In this document: piece by piece, positions 1-5,873 of the stretch | Numbering within the stretch: the first letter of the stretch is position 1 | Layout of the letters: every line of letters starts with the position of its first letter | Origin: UBA5216 sp963924885 | GTDB taxonomy: Bacteria > Pseudomonadota > Gammaproteobacteria > Burkholderiales > SG8-41 | Length of the DNA stretch: 6,879 nucleotides | Reading direction: 5' to 3' | Assembly (NCBI GenBank): GCA_963924885.1 | Contig: CAWUUY010000122.1 | Coordinates: 1 to 6,879, forward strand | Translations under genes and position numbers: made by a program | Notes under the pieces: generated by a model | The model's input: only the letters and a program-made list of their open reading frames with translations | Told to the model about the DNA's origin: nothing | Databases searched by the model: none

Positions 1-935
1 ATTTCCTTGAGATAGTTTTCAAGAAACTGTCGAAACGCCGCCGGCGAACTGGCTACCGGCATGTGTCCACCGAGTTCCATGGTATCGCGCATTTTCTGTG
101 AGGACAGTGATTTCTCAACCTCAGAATGAATGCGCGCCGTCAGCACCGCAGGCATGGCCGCCGGCGCAAGGATCGCGTGCCACGCCGGGTCATACACAAA
201 GCCCGTGATGCCGGCCTCGGACAGCGTCGGCACGTCGGGCAAGCCCTGCCAACGCTTGCCGCCGCTGGTTGCCAGCGCGCGCAAGCGGTTGCCCTTGAGG
301 TGCGCCACCACGGTCAGCGGCGAAGCGAACGCCATTTGAATCTCCGCGCCGATCACGGCGGTGATCACCGGCGCGAAGCCCTTGTACGGCACATGCACGA
401 ATTTCGTGCCGGTGCGCTTGTTGATAAGTTCGCCCAGCAAATGCTGGCTGTTGCCGACGCCGCCGGAGCCGTAGTGAATCAACGCACGCCCGCTTCGCGA
501 CACCTCGATCAGCTCCTTGAAATTCTGCGCCGGCACCTGCGGATGAGTCACCACGTAGTAGCCGCCCGAGCGCACCACCAGCGTCACCGGCACGTAATCA
601 CGCAGGATGTCGAACGGCGGTTTCTCCATCACCAGTTGGTTGTTGGCGAGCGAGTTCGAGGTGTAGATCATGGTGTAGCCGTCGGCTGGCGCCTTGGCCA
701 CGATCTCGCCGGCGATGACGCCGTTGGCGCCGCCGCGATTGTCGATCACGAACTGCTGCCCCATCTGGCGCGACAGTTGTTCGCCGAGCGCACGCATCAC
801 GGTATCCATGGTGCCGCCCGCGGGTTGCGGCACGACCATGCGGATGGGGCGCGTGGGGTAGCTTGATTGCGCGTGTGCCATGTGCGGACACAAAATCAGC
901 AGTGCCAGCAACGCGCTCCTCACCCACCTTGTCAT
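1..935 (-). CDS. Bug/TctC-family tripartite tricarboxylate transporter solute receptor, 3' end outside window
   Basis: Periplasmic substrate-binding protein of the Bug (TctC) family, which captures small carboxylate-like ligands; the ligand cannot be told from sequence. The frame is open from 935 to the left edge (311 codons). Visible features are a signal peptide (Arg-rich start, Leu-rich core from residue 8, cleavage probably after AHA at 20-22), then YPTRPIRMVVPQPAGG (residues 26-41), the IDNRGGANG motif, HVPYKGFAPV in the middle and LPDVPTLSEAG near the C-terminal third. Family members are about 320-330 residues, so roughly 10-20 C-terminal residues are missing here. The start is uncertain. 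ATG 935 gives the full signal peptide but lies inside a palindromic repeat arm and lacks a clear ribosome binding site. GTG 923 is just outside the arm. ATG 881 would delete nearly all of the signal peptide. No TctA/TctB genes are nearby. Family call is very sure, start is not. Confidence 0.9.
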   Translation of the reverse strand, partial: MTRWVRSALLALLILCPHMAHAQSSYPTRPIRMVVPQPAGGTMDTVMRALGEQLSRQMGQQFVIDNRGGANGVIAGEIVAKAPADGYTMIYTSNSLANNQLVMEKPPFDILRDYVPVTLVVRSGGYYVVTHPQVPAQNFKELIEVSRSGRALIHYGSGGVGNSQHLLGELINKRTGTKFVHVPYKGFAPVITAVIGAEIQMAFASPLTVVAHLKGNRLRALATSGGKRWQGLPDVPTLSEAGITGFVYDPAWHAILAPAAMPAVLTARIHSEVEKSLSSQKMRDTMELGGHMPVASSPAAFRQFLENYLKE

Positions 936-1043
936 ACCCGCGCAGGCGGGTATCCATAACACAGTGCCACTTGAGACAAAACGCCCCCATCCTACCTTCC
1001 CAAAAGGAAGGGGATACCCGCTTTCGCGGGAATGACAAGGTGG
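924..1043. repeat. About 120-bp palindromic intergenic repeat (REP/MITE-like)
   Basis: Terminal arms CCACCTTGTCAT (924-935) and ATGACAAGGTGG (1032-1043) are perfect 12-bp inverted repeats. The inverted match continues inward for several more bases with one mismatch (ACCCGCG against CGCGGGA). Each arm also holds its own small hairpin: TACCCGC/GCGGGTA at 935-941 and 946-952, and CCCGC/GCGGG at 1017-1021 and 1026-1030. A third hairpin, CCTTCC/GGAAGG (995-1000 and 1006-1011), sits in the middle. The GTCAT-CCCGCG core matches the widespread proteobacterial repeats that read as WIPAxAGMT-type peptides when translated. No target-site duplication or transposase was seen. It lies between the GST-like gene and the left Bug receptor gene, and its left arm overlaps the 5' end of that receptor. 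It could act as a transcript-stabilising or attenuating hairpin (inference). Confidence 0.85.
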
Positions 1044-1097
1044 TGTAGTCGCTTCGGCTATCACGGCAATCATCTTCTCTCCCTTCGGATTCAGACC

Positions 1098-1688
1098 TTA
1101 GCGCGCCACCCACCCCGGCAACTTCTTGCAGCGTTCCATCCATTTGATAACCGCCGGGTACGGCTCCAGCGCCACCTTCGCCTCGGGCGCGGTTTCGATG
1201 TACGGAAAACACGCGGGCTCGGCAATCGTGGGGCGGCCCAGTGCGAGCCAGTCATTTTTCTGCAAATGATTTTCCATCACATCCAGCGCGACCTTGCCGA
1301 ACGCCTGTCCGTCTTCCAGCGAGCCGAGCGTCCAGCGTCCCTGTATCACGCCGCGCCGCGCGTACTGAAAGCCGCACTGAATCTCGGTTGCAGCGAGGGC
1401 GATCCACTGCATCACCACGGCCATGCCTGCGGCGTCATTCGGAAACCACACATCGCCGCCATGTTTGCGCGCGATGTACACCAGACACGCCGCCGAATCC
1501 CAAATCACCTTGCCGCCATCTTCCAGCGCCGGCACTTCGCCGCGCGGATTGATTTTCAGAAACGCAGCGCCTTTGTGCTCCTTGTTTTTCAGATCAACGA
1601 TCACCACTTCATGCGGCACTTTCAGCAGCGACAACAAAATACGCAGCTTGTAGGAATTGCCCGATACCGTGCCGAGATACACTTTCAT
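1098..1688 (-). CDS. Glutathione S-transferase-like protein
   Basis: A 196-residue cytosolic GST-fold protein; members conjugate or use glutathione in detoxification, isomerisation or reduction. The N-terminal thioredoxin-like domain (about 1-78) shows the SGNSYKLRILL helix start (candidate catalytic Ser9 or Ser12), NPRGEVPAL with the conserved cis-proline Pro53, and WDSAACLVYIA, whose Asp64-Ser65 is the usual gamma-glutamyl binding pair. The helical C-terminal domain (about 88-196) contains GRPTIAEPACFPYI, the N-capping box region; Glu157 stands where Asp is usual. Length is slightly short but normal for the family. ATG 1688 is supported by a GGAG (complement of 1695-1698) eight bases upstream. 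It lies 60 bp behind the sirtuin gene on the same strand, with an AT-rich spacer, and may be co-transcribed with it. The substrate is unknown; the subfamily is not assigned. Confidence 0.9.
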   Translation of the reverse strand: MKVYLGTVSGNSYKLRILLSLLKVPHEVVIVDLKNKEHKGAAFLKINPRGEVPALEDGGKVIWDSAACLVYIARKHGGDVWFPNDAAGMAVVMQWIALAATEIQCGFQYARRGVIQGRWTLGSLEDGQAFGKVALDVMENHLQKNDWLALGRPTIAEPACFPYIETAPEAKVALEPYPAVIKWMERCKKLPGWVAR

Positions 1689-1748
1689 GTCATTCTCCGT
1701 TGTTATGTAAGTATTTTTTTTTAAACATTTATTTTTAGAGCATCCAAG
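1689..1748 (-). promoter_or_regulatory. AT-rich spacer, possible promoter for the GST-like gene
   Basis: This 60-bp gap between the sirtuin stop and the GST-like start is markedly AT-rich, with a run of nine T on the plus strand at about 1712-1720, in otherwise GC-rich DNA. Read on the minus strand, a TTGGAT hexamer is followed by A/T-rich hexamers such as TAAAAA about 18 bases later, which resembles a weak sigma-70 promoter. No stem precedes the run in the transcribed direction, so it does not look like an intrinsic terminator of the sirtuin transcript. The ribosome binding site of the GST-like gene is at 1695-1698. The promoter reading is inference. Confidence 0.3.
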
Positions 1749-2501
1749 CTACGCGCCACACAGAAACGGCAGCGCCTCGCCGATCGAGGTGTTCAACACC
1801 ACGTCGGCGATATCGTCAAATTGCGTCGCCTGCGCATTGAGTATCACCAATCTTGCGCCCGCCTGCTTGGCGAGCGGCACCGCGCCCGCCACCGGGTACA
1901 CCTGCAGGGTGCTGCCCACCGCCAGCAACACATCGGCCTCGAGCGCCACCTGCATGGCACGGTCGATCACTTCGGGCACCAGCGCCTGACCAAATGAAAT
2001 GGTATCGCTTTTCAGAATGCCGCCGCAGGTATCGCACGCCGGATCAAGCTCACCCGCGCGCACTCGCGCCAGCGCCACCTGCATATCGTCGCGCCAGCCG
2101 CACGACAGGCACATCACCTTGCGCAGCGTGCCATGAACTTCGATCACTTTTTCAGCAGGGATGCCCGCGCGCTGATGCAGGCCGTCGATGTTTTGCGTAA
2201 TCAGCGCGTGCAGCTTGCCGCGTTTATCCAGTTCGGCCAGCGCGAGATGACCGTTATTCGGCTTGGCCGTCCACGCCGGGCTTTCCAGACGGTTTTGCCA
2301 CGACAGCTTGCGCACCTCGGGGTCTGCCACGTAGTAGCGGATGTCGGACATTTTTTCAGCCAGTGGATTTTTCGTCCACAAGCCCTGCGGCCCGCGAAAA
2401 TCCGGAATGCCGGAGTCAGTGGAAATGCCCGCGCCGGTGAGCGCCACCACGCGCTCGGCCTTGGCGATCCAGCCTCGAACCTGATCGAGAGGAGTTGTCA
2501 T
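1749..2501 (-). CDS. SIR2-family NAD-dependent protein deacylase (sirtuin)
   Basis: Cytoplasmic sirtuin, which removes acyl groups from protein lysines while consuming NAD and releasing nicotinamide and O-acyl-ADP-ribose. Numbering from ATG 2501 (250 residues): NAD-binding TGAGISTDSGIPDFRG at 22-37, TQNIDGLHQRAG at 102-113, catalytic His123 in EVHG, a zinc site Cys131-x2-Cys134-x21-Cys156-x2-Cys159, FGQ at 170-172 where many family members have FGE, and GSTLQVYP at 196-203. All core catalytic and metal residues are present, so the enzyme should be active. An in-frame TTG at 2519 would add six residues; the ATG is preferred. The upstream AGGCAG is only a weak ribosome binding site, so translation may depend on the SDR gene, whose stop lies 36 bp upstream. 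Sirtuins often regulate acyl-CoA synthetases, but none is seen here. Acyl preference (acetyl, succinyl or other) cannot be read off. Confidence 0.95.
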   Translation of the reverse strand: MTTPLDQVRGWIAKAERVVALTGAGISTDSGIPDFRGPQGLWTKNPLAEKMSDIRYYVADPEVRKLSWQNRLESPAWTAKPNNGHLALAELDKRGKLHALITQNIDGLHQRAGIPAEKVIEVHGTLRKVMCLSCGWRDDMQVALARVRAGELDPACDTCGGILKSDTISFGQALVPEVIDRAMQVALEADVLLAVGSTLQVYPVAGAVPLAKQAGARLVILNAQATQFDDIADVVLNTSIGEALPFLCGA

Positions 2502-2537
2502 TGCGACGACTGCCTGCAACGCGTCTGGAAATCGGCG

Positions 2538-3323
2538 TTACTTGCGCCAGCCGTTGCCGCCGTCGATGTTGATGACCTGACCGCTGATGTACGACGCGCG
2601 CGACGACGCCAGAAAAGCCGCCACATCGCCGATTTCCTCCGGCTTGCCGGCACGCCCGAACGGCAGCGATTTGACGCGCTCGCGCAGCAATTCTTCCCAC
2701 CGCGCGGCATCACCCAGCTTGGTCTGCGCATCGGTTTTGAGCAGCGTGACCAGCCGATCGGTTTGCGTCATGCCCGGATTGATCGCCACCACGCGCACGC
2801 CGTGGTCGGGGCCTTCCGCGCCGAGCGCGCGGGTGAACGCCATTAACCCGGCATTGGCGGCGGCGCCCGCAATGTAGCCCGCGCTCGGACGATCACCGGC
2901 CATGCCAAAGATGTTGACGATGACGCCGGATTTGCGCGCGCACATGGCCGCATAGATCTCGCGCGTGAGGTTGATGTAGCCGAACACCTTGAGATCCCAC
3001 GCCTTGCGCCACTTGTCTTCGTCGATGGCCGTGATGCTGCCGCCGGGAATAGCCCCCGCGTTGTTGACCAGCACATCAATGGCGCCGCAGTCCTGTGCCA
3101 GCTTGCGCGCATCCGCCGACGCAGACAAATCCACCGCGTGACACGTCACCGTGACCTTGTGCGCAGCGTTAATTTTCGCCTTGGCCGCATCGAGATCAGC
3201 CGCATTACGCGCGGCGATATGGACACGGCATCCCTCTGCGGCAAACGACATCGCCGTGGCCAGCCCGATGCCTTTTGATCCCCCCGTAATCAGAACGCTT
3301 TTGCCTTTAAGATTTAGATCCAT
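2538..3323 (-). CDS. SDR-family (short-chain dehydrogenase/reductase-like) protein with non-canonical active site
   Basis: A 261-residue Rossmann-fold protein of the SDR superfamily, normally NAD(P)-dependent oxidoreductases. The cofactor motif TGGSKGIG (13-20), the NNAG motif (87-90), the INPG segment (181-184) and the C-terminal GQVINIDGGNGW (248-259) are all good. The usual catalytic tetrad is not: by motif alignment the Asn position is Lys112 (DLKVFG), the Ser position is Gly140 (NIFG), the Tyr position is Gly153 and the Lys position is Asn157 (GYIAGAAANAGL). I recall this YIAG-type sequence from a group of SDR-like proteins annotated in betaproteobacteria, so it is probably a subfamily trait rather than decay, but that is from memory. 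ATG 3323 has a GGAG (complement of 3334-3337) ten bases upstream. First gene of the leftward group; the substrate is unknown, and a conventional dehydrogenase reaction is doubtful. Confidence 0.9.
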   Translation of the reverse strand: MDLNLKGKSVLITGGSKGIGLATAMSFAAEGCRVHIAARNAADLDAAKAKINAAHKVTVTCHAVDLSASADARKLAQDCGAIDVLVNNAGAIPGGSITAIDEDKWRKAWDLKVFGYINLTREIYAAMCARKSGVIVNIFGMAGDRPSAGYIAGAAANAGLMAFTRALGAEGPDHGVRVVAINPGMTQTDRLVTLLKTDAQTKLGDAARWEELLRERVKSLPFGRAGKPEEIGDVAAFLASSRASYISGQVINIDGGNGWRK

Positions 3324-3491
3324 GTTGGTCTCGCTCCTTGAGTTGCGGTGTTTGCGCTATTGTCTTATTGGTGTATCTATATCGCGCCGCAAATGATTTT
3401 AGCAGACTACCCCTTGGCACCTTCGCAGCCGCTTTACATTCGCCGCGTCTCCCCTTAGTGTTCCACCTCCGCAATCAAGGAGACCCTCAAA
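3324..3491. promoter_or_regulatory. Divergent intergenic region carrying promoters for both gene groups
   Basis: This 168-bp spacer separates the SDR gene (leftward) from the hydrolase gene (rightward), so promoters in both directions are expected here. The stretch 3350-3410 is more AT-rich than the surrounding DNA and includes TATCTATATC around 3374-3383, a plausible -10 region, with TTGCGC about 16 bases before it. Neither hexamer pair is close to consensus. TTGCGG (3343-3348) and CCGCAA (3387-3392) form an inverted pair that could be an operator, though such short matches arise by chance. The ribosome binding sites are GGAG (complement of 3334-3337) for the SDR gene and AAGGAG (3477-3482) for the hydrolase gene. 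No regulator gene adjoins it. Confidence 0.4.
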
Positions 3492-4844
3492 ATGACACCC
3501 CAAGAAAAAGCCGCGATCCTCGCCACGTTGCCCGTACGCCCCGACGAAAACCCCTTTGCCGTCACCATCGGAGGCTTTTATCGCCGCTGGTTCAATCTGG
3601 TGGACGATCTGCAAGCGCTGATCGACACCGTGGCCACCATCAAAAGCACCGAAGACGAAGACTGGGTGCCCGCATGGAGCGCCGTCGCGGAACGCTTCGA
3701 AACGCAGGCCAACACAGCGCTGGCGCGTGGCGACAAAGCCAACGCGCGCAAAAATTTTCTTGAAGCAAAAACCTTTTACTCTCTGGCGAGATTTCCTGCG
3801 CCGTATCACTCCGGCTCGGCCATCTGCCCGCCCGACATGAGTCCGATCAAGGCGCAGTCGTATCAGAAATATCTCGACTGCTTTCACAAAGCCACCGCGC
3901 TGCGCGACGAGGCGCAGGAAGTATTAAAAGTCCGGCGCGACGGCAAAGAGGCCGTCGGTTATCTGCGGCTGCCCAAGGGCGCCTCGGCCAAAAACAAAGT
4001 GCCCGCCGTGCTGGTAATGTGCGGCGGCGACATGTATAAGGAAGACCGCGAAAAATACGCTGACGGCGCGACAAAAGAAGGCATGGCCGCGCTGGTGGTC
4101 GATGCGCCCGGCACCGGGCAAACCAGCTTCGCGCATTCGCCCGAAGCCATCGTCGCATGGAAAGCCGCGCTAGATGCCCTGCAAGCGCGCCCCGACATCG
4201 TCGGCAATCGCTTAGGCGCATTCGGCGTCTCCCGCGGTGGCCTGTGGGTCATGCGTTTGGGCGCAATGGATAAACGCATCAAGGGCCTGATCTCCTGCGC
4301 CCCCGGCGGCGTGGGCTACTGGGGCACGGATGAAGAGCGCGCCGAAATGCGCCGCGCCGCGTTCGAGCGCTACAAAACCAACTGGTTCGGCCCGCGCGGC
4401 ACCAAACCCGAACCGAAAGAAATGACCGAAGAAGTTCAACGCAAAGAGTTTATGCGCTGGTCGCTGAAAGACAACGGCCTGCTGGATAACCTGACCATGC
4501 CGATGTTCCTCGTCAACGGCAAAGTCGATCACCTCACACCCATCGGCAACCTCTACATGGCACTGGAAAGCGGGCCACCCACCGGGCGTGTGGCGCGCGT
4601 ATACCCGGACGACGGACACATTGCCGCGCGCAATGAACGCGAGTGGGGGCCGGCGGCTTGGAAGTGGCTGGCGGGAGTGTTGATGGAGGGGATGAAGCCG
4701 GCGGCGGCGGTGACCAAGGCGGCCAAGGCTGTGAAGCCCGCCAAGGCGGCGAAAAAGCGCGCTGCGTCTAAAAAGGTAATTAAGAAGGCGGCTAAGAAAG
4801 TGGTTAAGAAGACCGCGAAGAAAAGCGCCGTAAAGAAAAAGTAG
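3492..4844 (+). CDS. FrsA-like alpha/beta hydrolase with Lys/Ala-rich C-terminal tail
   Basis: A 450-residue serine hydrolase of the alpha/beta fold, probably cytoplasmic since no signal peptide is visible. Residues 1 to about 145 form a helical N-terminal region with a TALARGDKANARKNFLEA segment and YQKYLDCFHKA, the arrangement of FrsA/DUF1100-type esterases and of 2,6-dihydroxypseudooxynicotine hydrolase. The catalytic domain follows: VPAVLVMCGG (170-179, oxyanion side), DAPGTGQT (204-211), nucleophile Ser247 in GVSRGG, acid Asp346 in NGKVDHLTP and base His376 in DDGHIAARN. The triad is complete. After about residue 400 comes a 49-residue tail with 20 Lys, 15 Ala, one Arg and no acidic residue, unusual for the family. 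The start is well supported by AAGGAG nine bases upstream. It is first in the rightward group, 36 bp before the Bug receptor gene. Ester, amide or C-C bond hydrolysis are all possible; the substrate is unknown. Confidence 0.9.
   Translation: MTPQEKAAILATLPVRPDENPFAVTIGGFYRRWFNLVDDLQALIDTVATIKSTEDEDWVPAWSAVAERFETQANTALARGDKANARKNFLEAKTFYSLARFPAPYHSGSAICPPDMSPIKAQSYQKYLDCFHKATALRDEAQEVLKVRRDGKEAVGYLRLPKGASAKNKVPAVLVMCGGDMYKEDREKYADGATKEGMAALVVDAPGTGQTSFAHSPEAIVAWKAALDALQARPDIVGNRLGAFGVSRGGLWVMRLGAMDKRIKGLISCAPGGVGYWGTDEERAEMRRAAFERYKTNWFGPRGTKPEPKEMTEEVQRKEFMRWSLKDNGLLDNLTMPMFLVNGKVDHLTPIGNLYMALESGPPTGRVARVYPDDGHIAARNEREWGPAAWKWLAGVLMEGMKPAAAVTKAAKAVKPAKAAKKRAASKKVIKKAAKKVVKKTAKKSAVKKK
4695..4841 (+). 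other. Histone-H1-like Lys/Ala tail of the hydrolase (residues 402-450)
   Basis: This segment encodes the C-terminal tail. Its first half is loose K-A-A/K-P-A sequence. The second half (427-450) is strictly periodic, with Lys pairs every four residues: KKVI, KKAA, KKVV, KKTA, KK, then a final KKK. Such low-complexity basic tails occur in bacterial histone-H1-like and AlgP-type proteins and at the ends of some HU and phasin proteins, where they bind DNA or polyanions. Here it is continuous in frame with the hydrolase and ends at its stop codon, so it is not a separate gene. Its effect on the enzyme is unknown; nucleoid, RNA or polyphosphate tethering is inference. Confidence 0.85.
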
Positions 4845-4880
4845 CTTTCGTCTTTCGACTTCCTCCACCGGAATCACATC

Positions 4881-5873
4881 ATGCAACAGCAGGCGCTTAC
4901 CGCACTGGCGATCGCTACCGCCATCCTGGGCACATCTCACGCCCTTGCCCAAGATGCCGCAGCCAACTACCCTACCAAGCCGATTCGCATCGTCGTCGGG
5001 TTTCCACCCGGTGGCGCCACCGATATTCTGGCGCGCATCCTCGGCCCGCATCTCACCACCGCATGGGGACAGCCGGTGGTGATAGACAATCGTGGCGGCG
5101 CCACCGGCACCATCGCTGCCGACATGGTATCGAGGGCCACCCCCGACGGCTACACGCTGATGATGGTGCCCAGCGGGCCTTTCACGGGCAGCGCCGCCTT
5201 GATGGATAACCTGCCCTATGACACGGCGACTGGTTTTGCTTCCGTGTCGCTGCTGGCGTGGGTGACCAATGCGCTGGTTGTGCCTGCTACCTCGCCCATT
5301 AACAACCTGCAGGATTTGATCCGGCTCGCCAAGGAAAAGCCGGGGCATGTCACCAATGGTTCGTCGGGCAATGGCTCGCTGCATCACCTCGCCGGCGAAG
5401 TTTTCAAGCGCCTCACGGGCACGCAGATCACACACGTGCCGTTCAAGGGCAGCGGCCCTGTCATGGTGGCGCTGGCCGCGAGCGAAATCACCTTCGCGTT
5501 CTCCTCCGTGCCGTCGGTGATGCCGCTGATTCAATCCAAGCGCCTGAAGGCCATCGTCGTCACCAGCGCAAAGCGCTCAACCACCCTGCCCGACGTGCCG
5601 ACCATCGCCGAAGCGGGCCTGCCGCTGCCACCAGGACTGGAAATGCGCGAATGGTACGGCGTGGTCGCACCGCTCAAGGTCCCCAAACCCATCATCACCA
5701 AGCTCAACAGCGAGATGGTGAAAATATACAAACGCCCCGACGTCGGCGCGCGGCTCGCCGAAATGGGTACCGAACCTGCCGGCAGCACGCCCGAAGAACT
5801 CGCCCGGCAAATCGTCAACGACGTAAAGACCTGGACCAAGGTTGTCAAGGACGCAGGCATACGCGTCAATTGA
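4881..5873 (+). CDS. Bug/TctC-family tripartite tricarboxylate transporter solute receptor
   Basis: A complete 330-residue periplasmic receptor of the Bug (TctC) family. The signal peptide has a Leu/Ala core (LTALAIATAILG) and a likely cleavage after ALA at 21-23. The mature part shows YPTKPIRIVVGFPPGGATD (30-48), VIDNRGGATGTIAAD (67-81), PDGYTLM (88-94), HVPFKGSGPV (185-194) and LPDVPTIAEAGLP (236-248), ending in KDAGIRVN. These are family hallmarks, and FPPGG and the following Asp line the carboxylate-binding cleft in known structures. ATG 4881 is preceded by only a weak GGAA (4870-4873), and the 36-bp gap suggests co-transcription with the hydrolase. Its TGA overlaps the TTG start proposed for the DUF2817 gene. 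It differs clearly from the left-edge receptor, so the two are not recent duplicates. The ligand is unknown; a compound handled by the neighbouring hydrolases is a reasonable guess only. Confidence 0.95.
   Translation: MQQQALTALAIATAILGTSHALAQDAAANYPTKPIRIVVGFPPGGATDILARILGPHLTTAWGQPVVIDNRGGATGTIAADMVSRATPDGYTLMMVPSGPFTGSAALMDNLPYDTATGFASVSLLAWVTNALVVPATSPINNLQDLIRLAKEKPGHVTNGSSGNGSLHHLAGEVFKRLTGTQITHVPFKGSGPVMVALAASEITFAFSSVPSVMPLIQSKRLKAIVVTSAKRSTTLPDVPTIAEAGLPLPPGLEMREWYGVVAPLKVPKPIITKLNSEMVKIYKRPDVGARLAEMGTEPAGSTPEELARQIVNDVKTWTKVVKDAGIRVN

Noticed and set aside
126..866. Plus-strand open frame of 246 codons opposite the left Bug receptor
   Set aside because: The His/Arg/Ala-rich translation has no recognisable motif, while the minus strand encodes a clear TctC-type protein across the same bases.
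863..1048. Small plus-strand open frame (61 codons) across the repeat
   Set aside because: The peptide (YPRRRVS, GDTRFRGNDKV) is repeat-derived, a common source of false hypothetical proteins.
598..1212. Minus-strand open frame of 204 codons spanning the repeat
   Set aside because: It joins out-of-frame parts of the GST-like gene, the palindromic repeat and the Bug gene; the SFPRKR and DTRLRGYDKV segments are the usual translation of such repeats, not a protein.
1707..1740. T-run as an intrinsic terminator after the sirtuin gene
   Set aside because: Transcription there runs on the minus strand, where the run is A not T, and no GC-rich stem precedes it.
2133..2846. Plus-strand open frame of 237 codons opposite the sirtuin and SDR genes
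   Set aside because: It overlaps the 3' part of the SDR gene and most of the 5' part of the sirtuin gene in antisense and has no family features.
4212..5534. Long (440-codon) open frame on the minus strand opposite the hydrolase and Bug receptor genes
   Set aside because: It lies antisense to two well-supported genes, its translation is His/Arg-rich low-information sequence with no family motif, and it spans the boundary between them. It is a by-product of GC-rich codon use.
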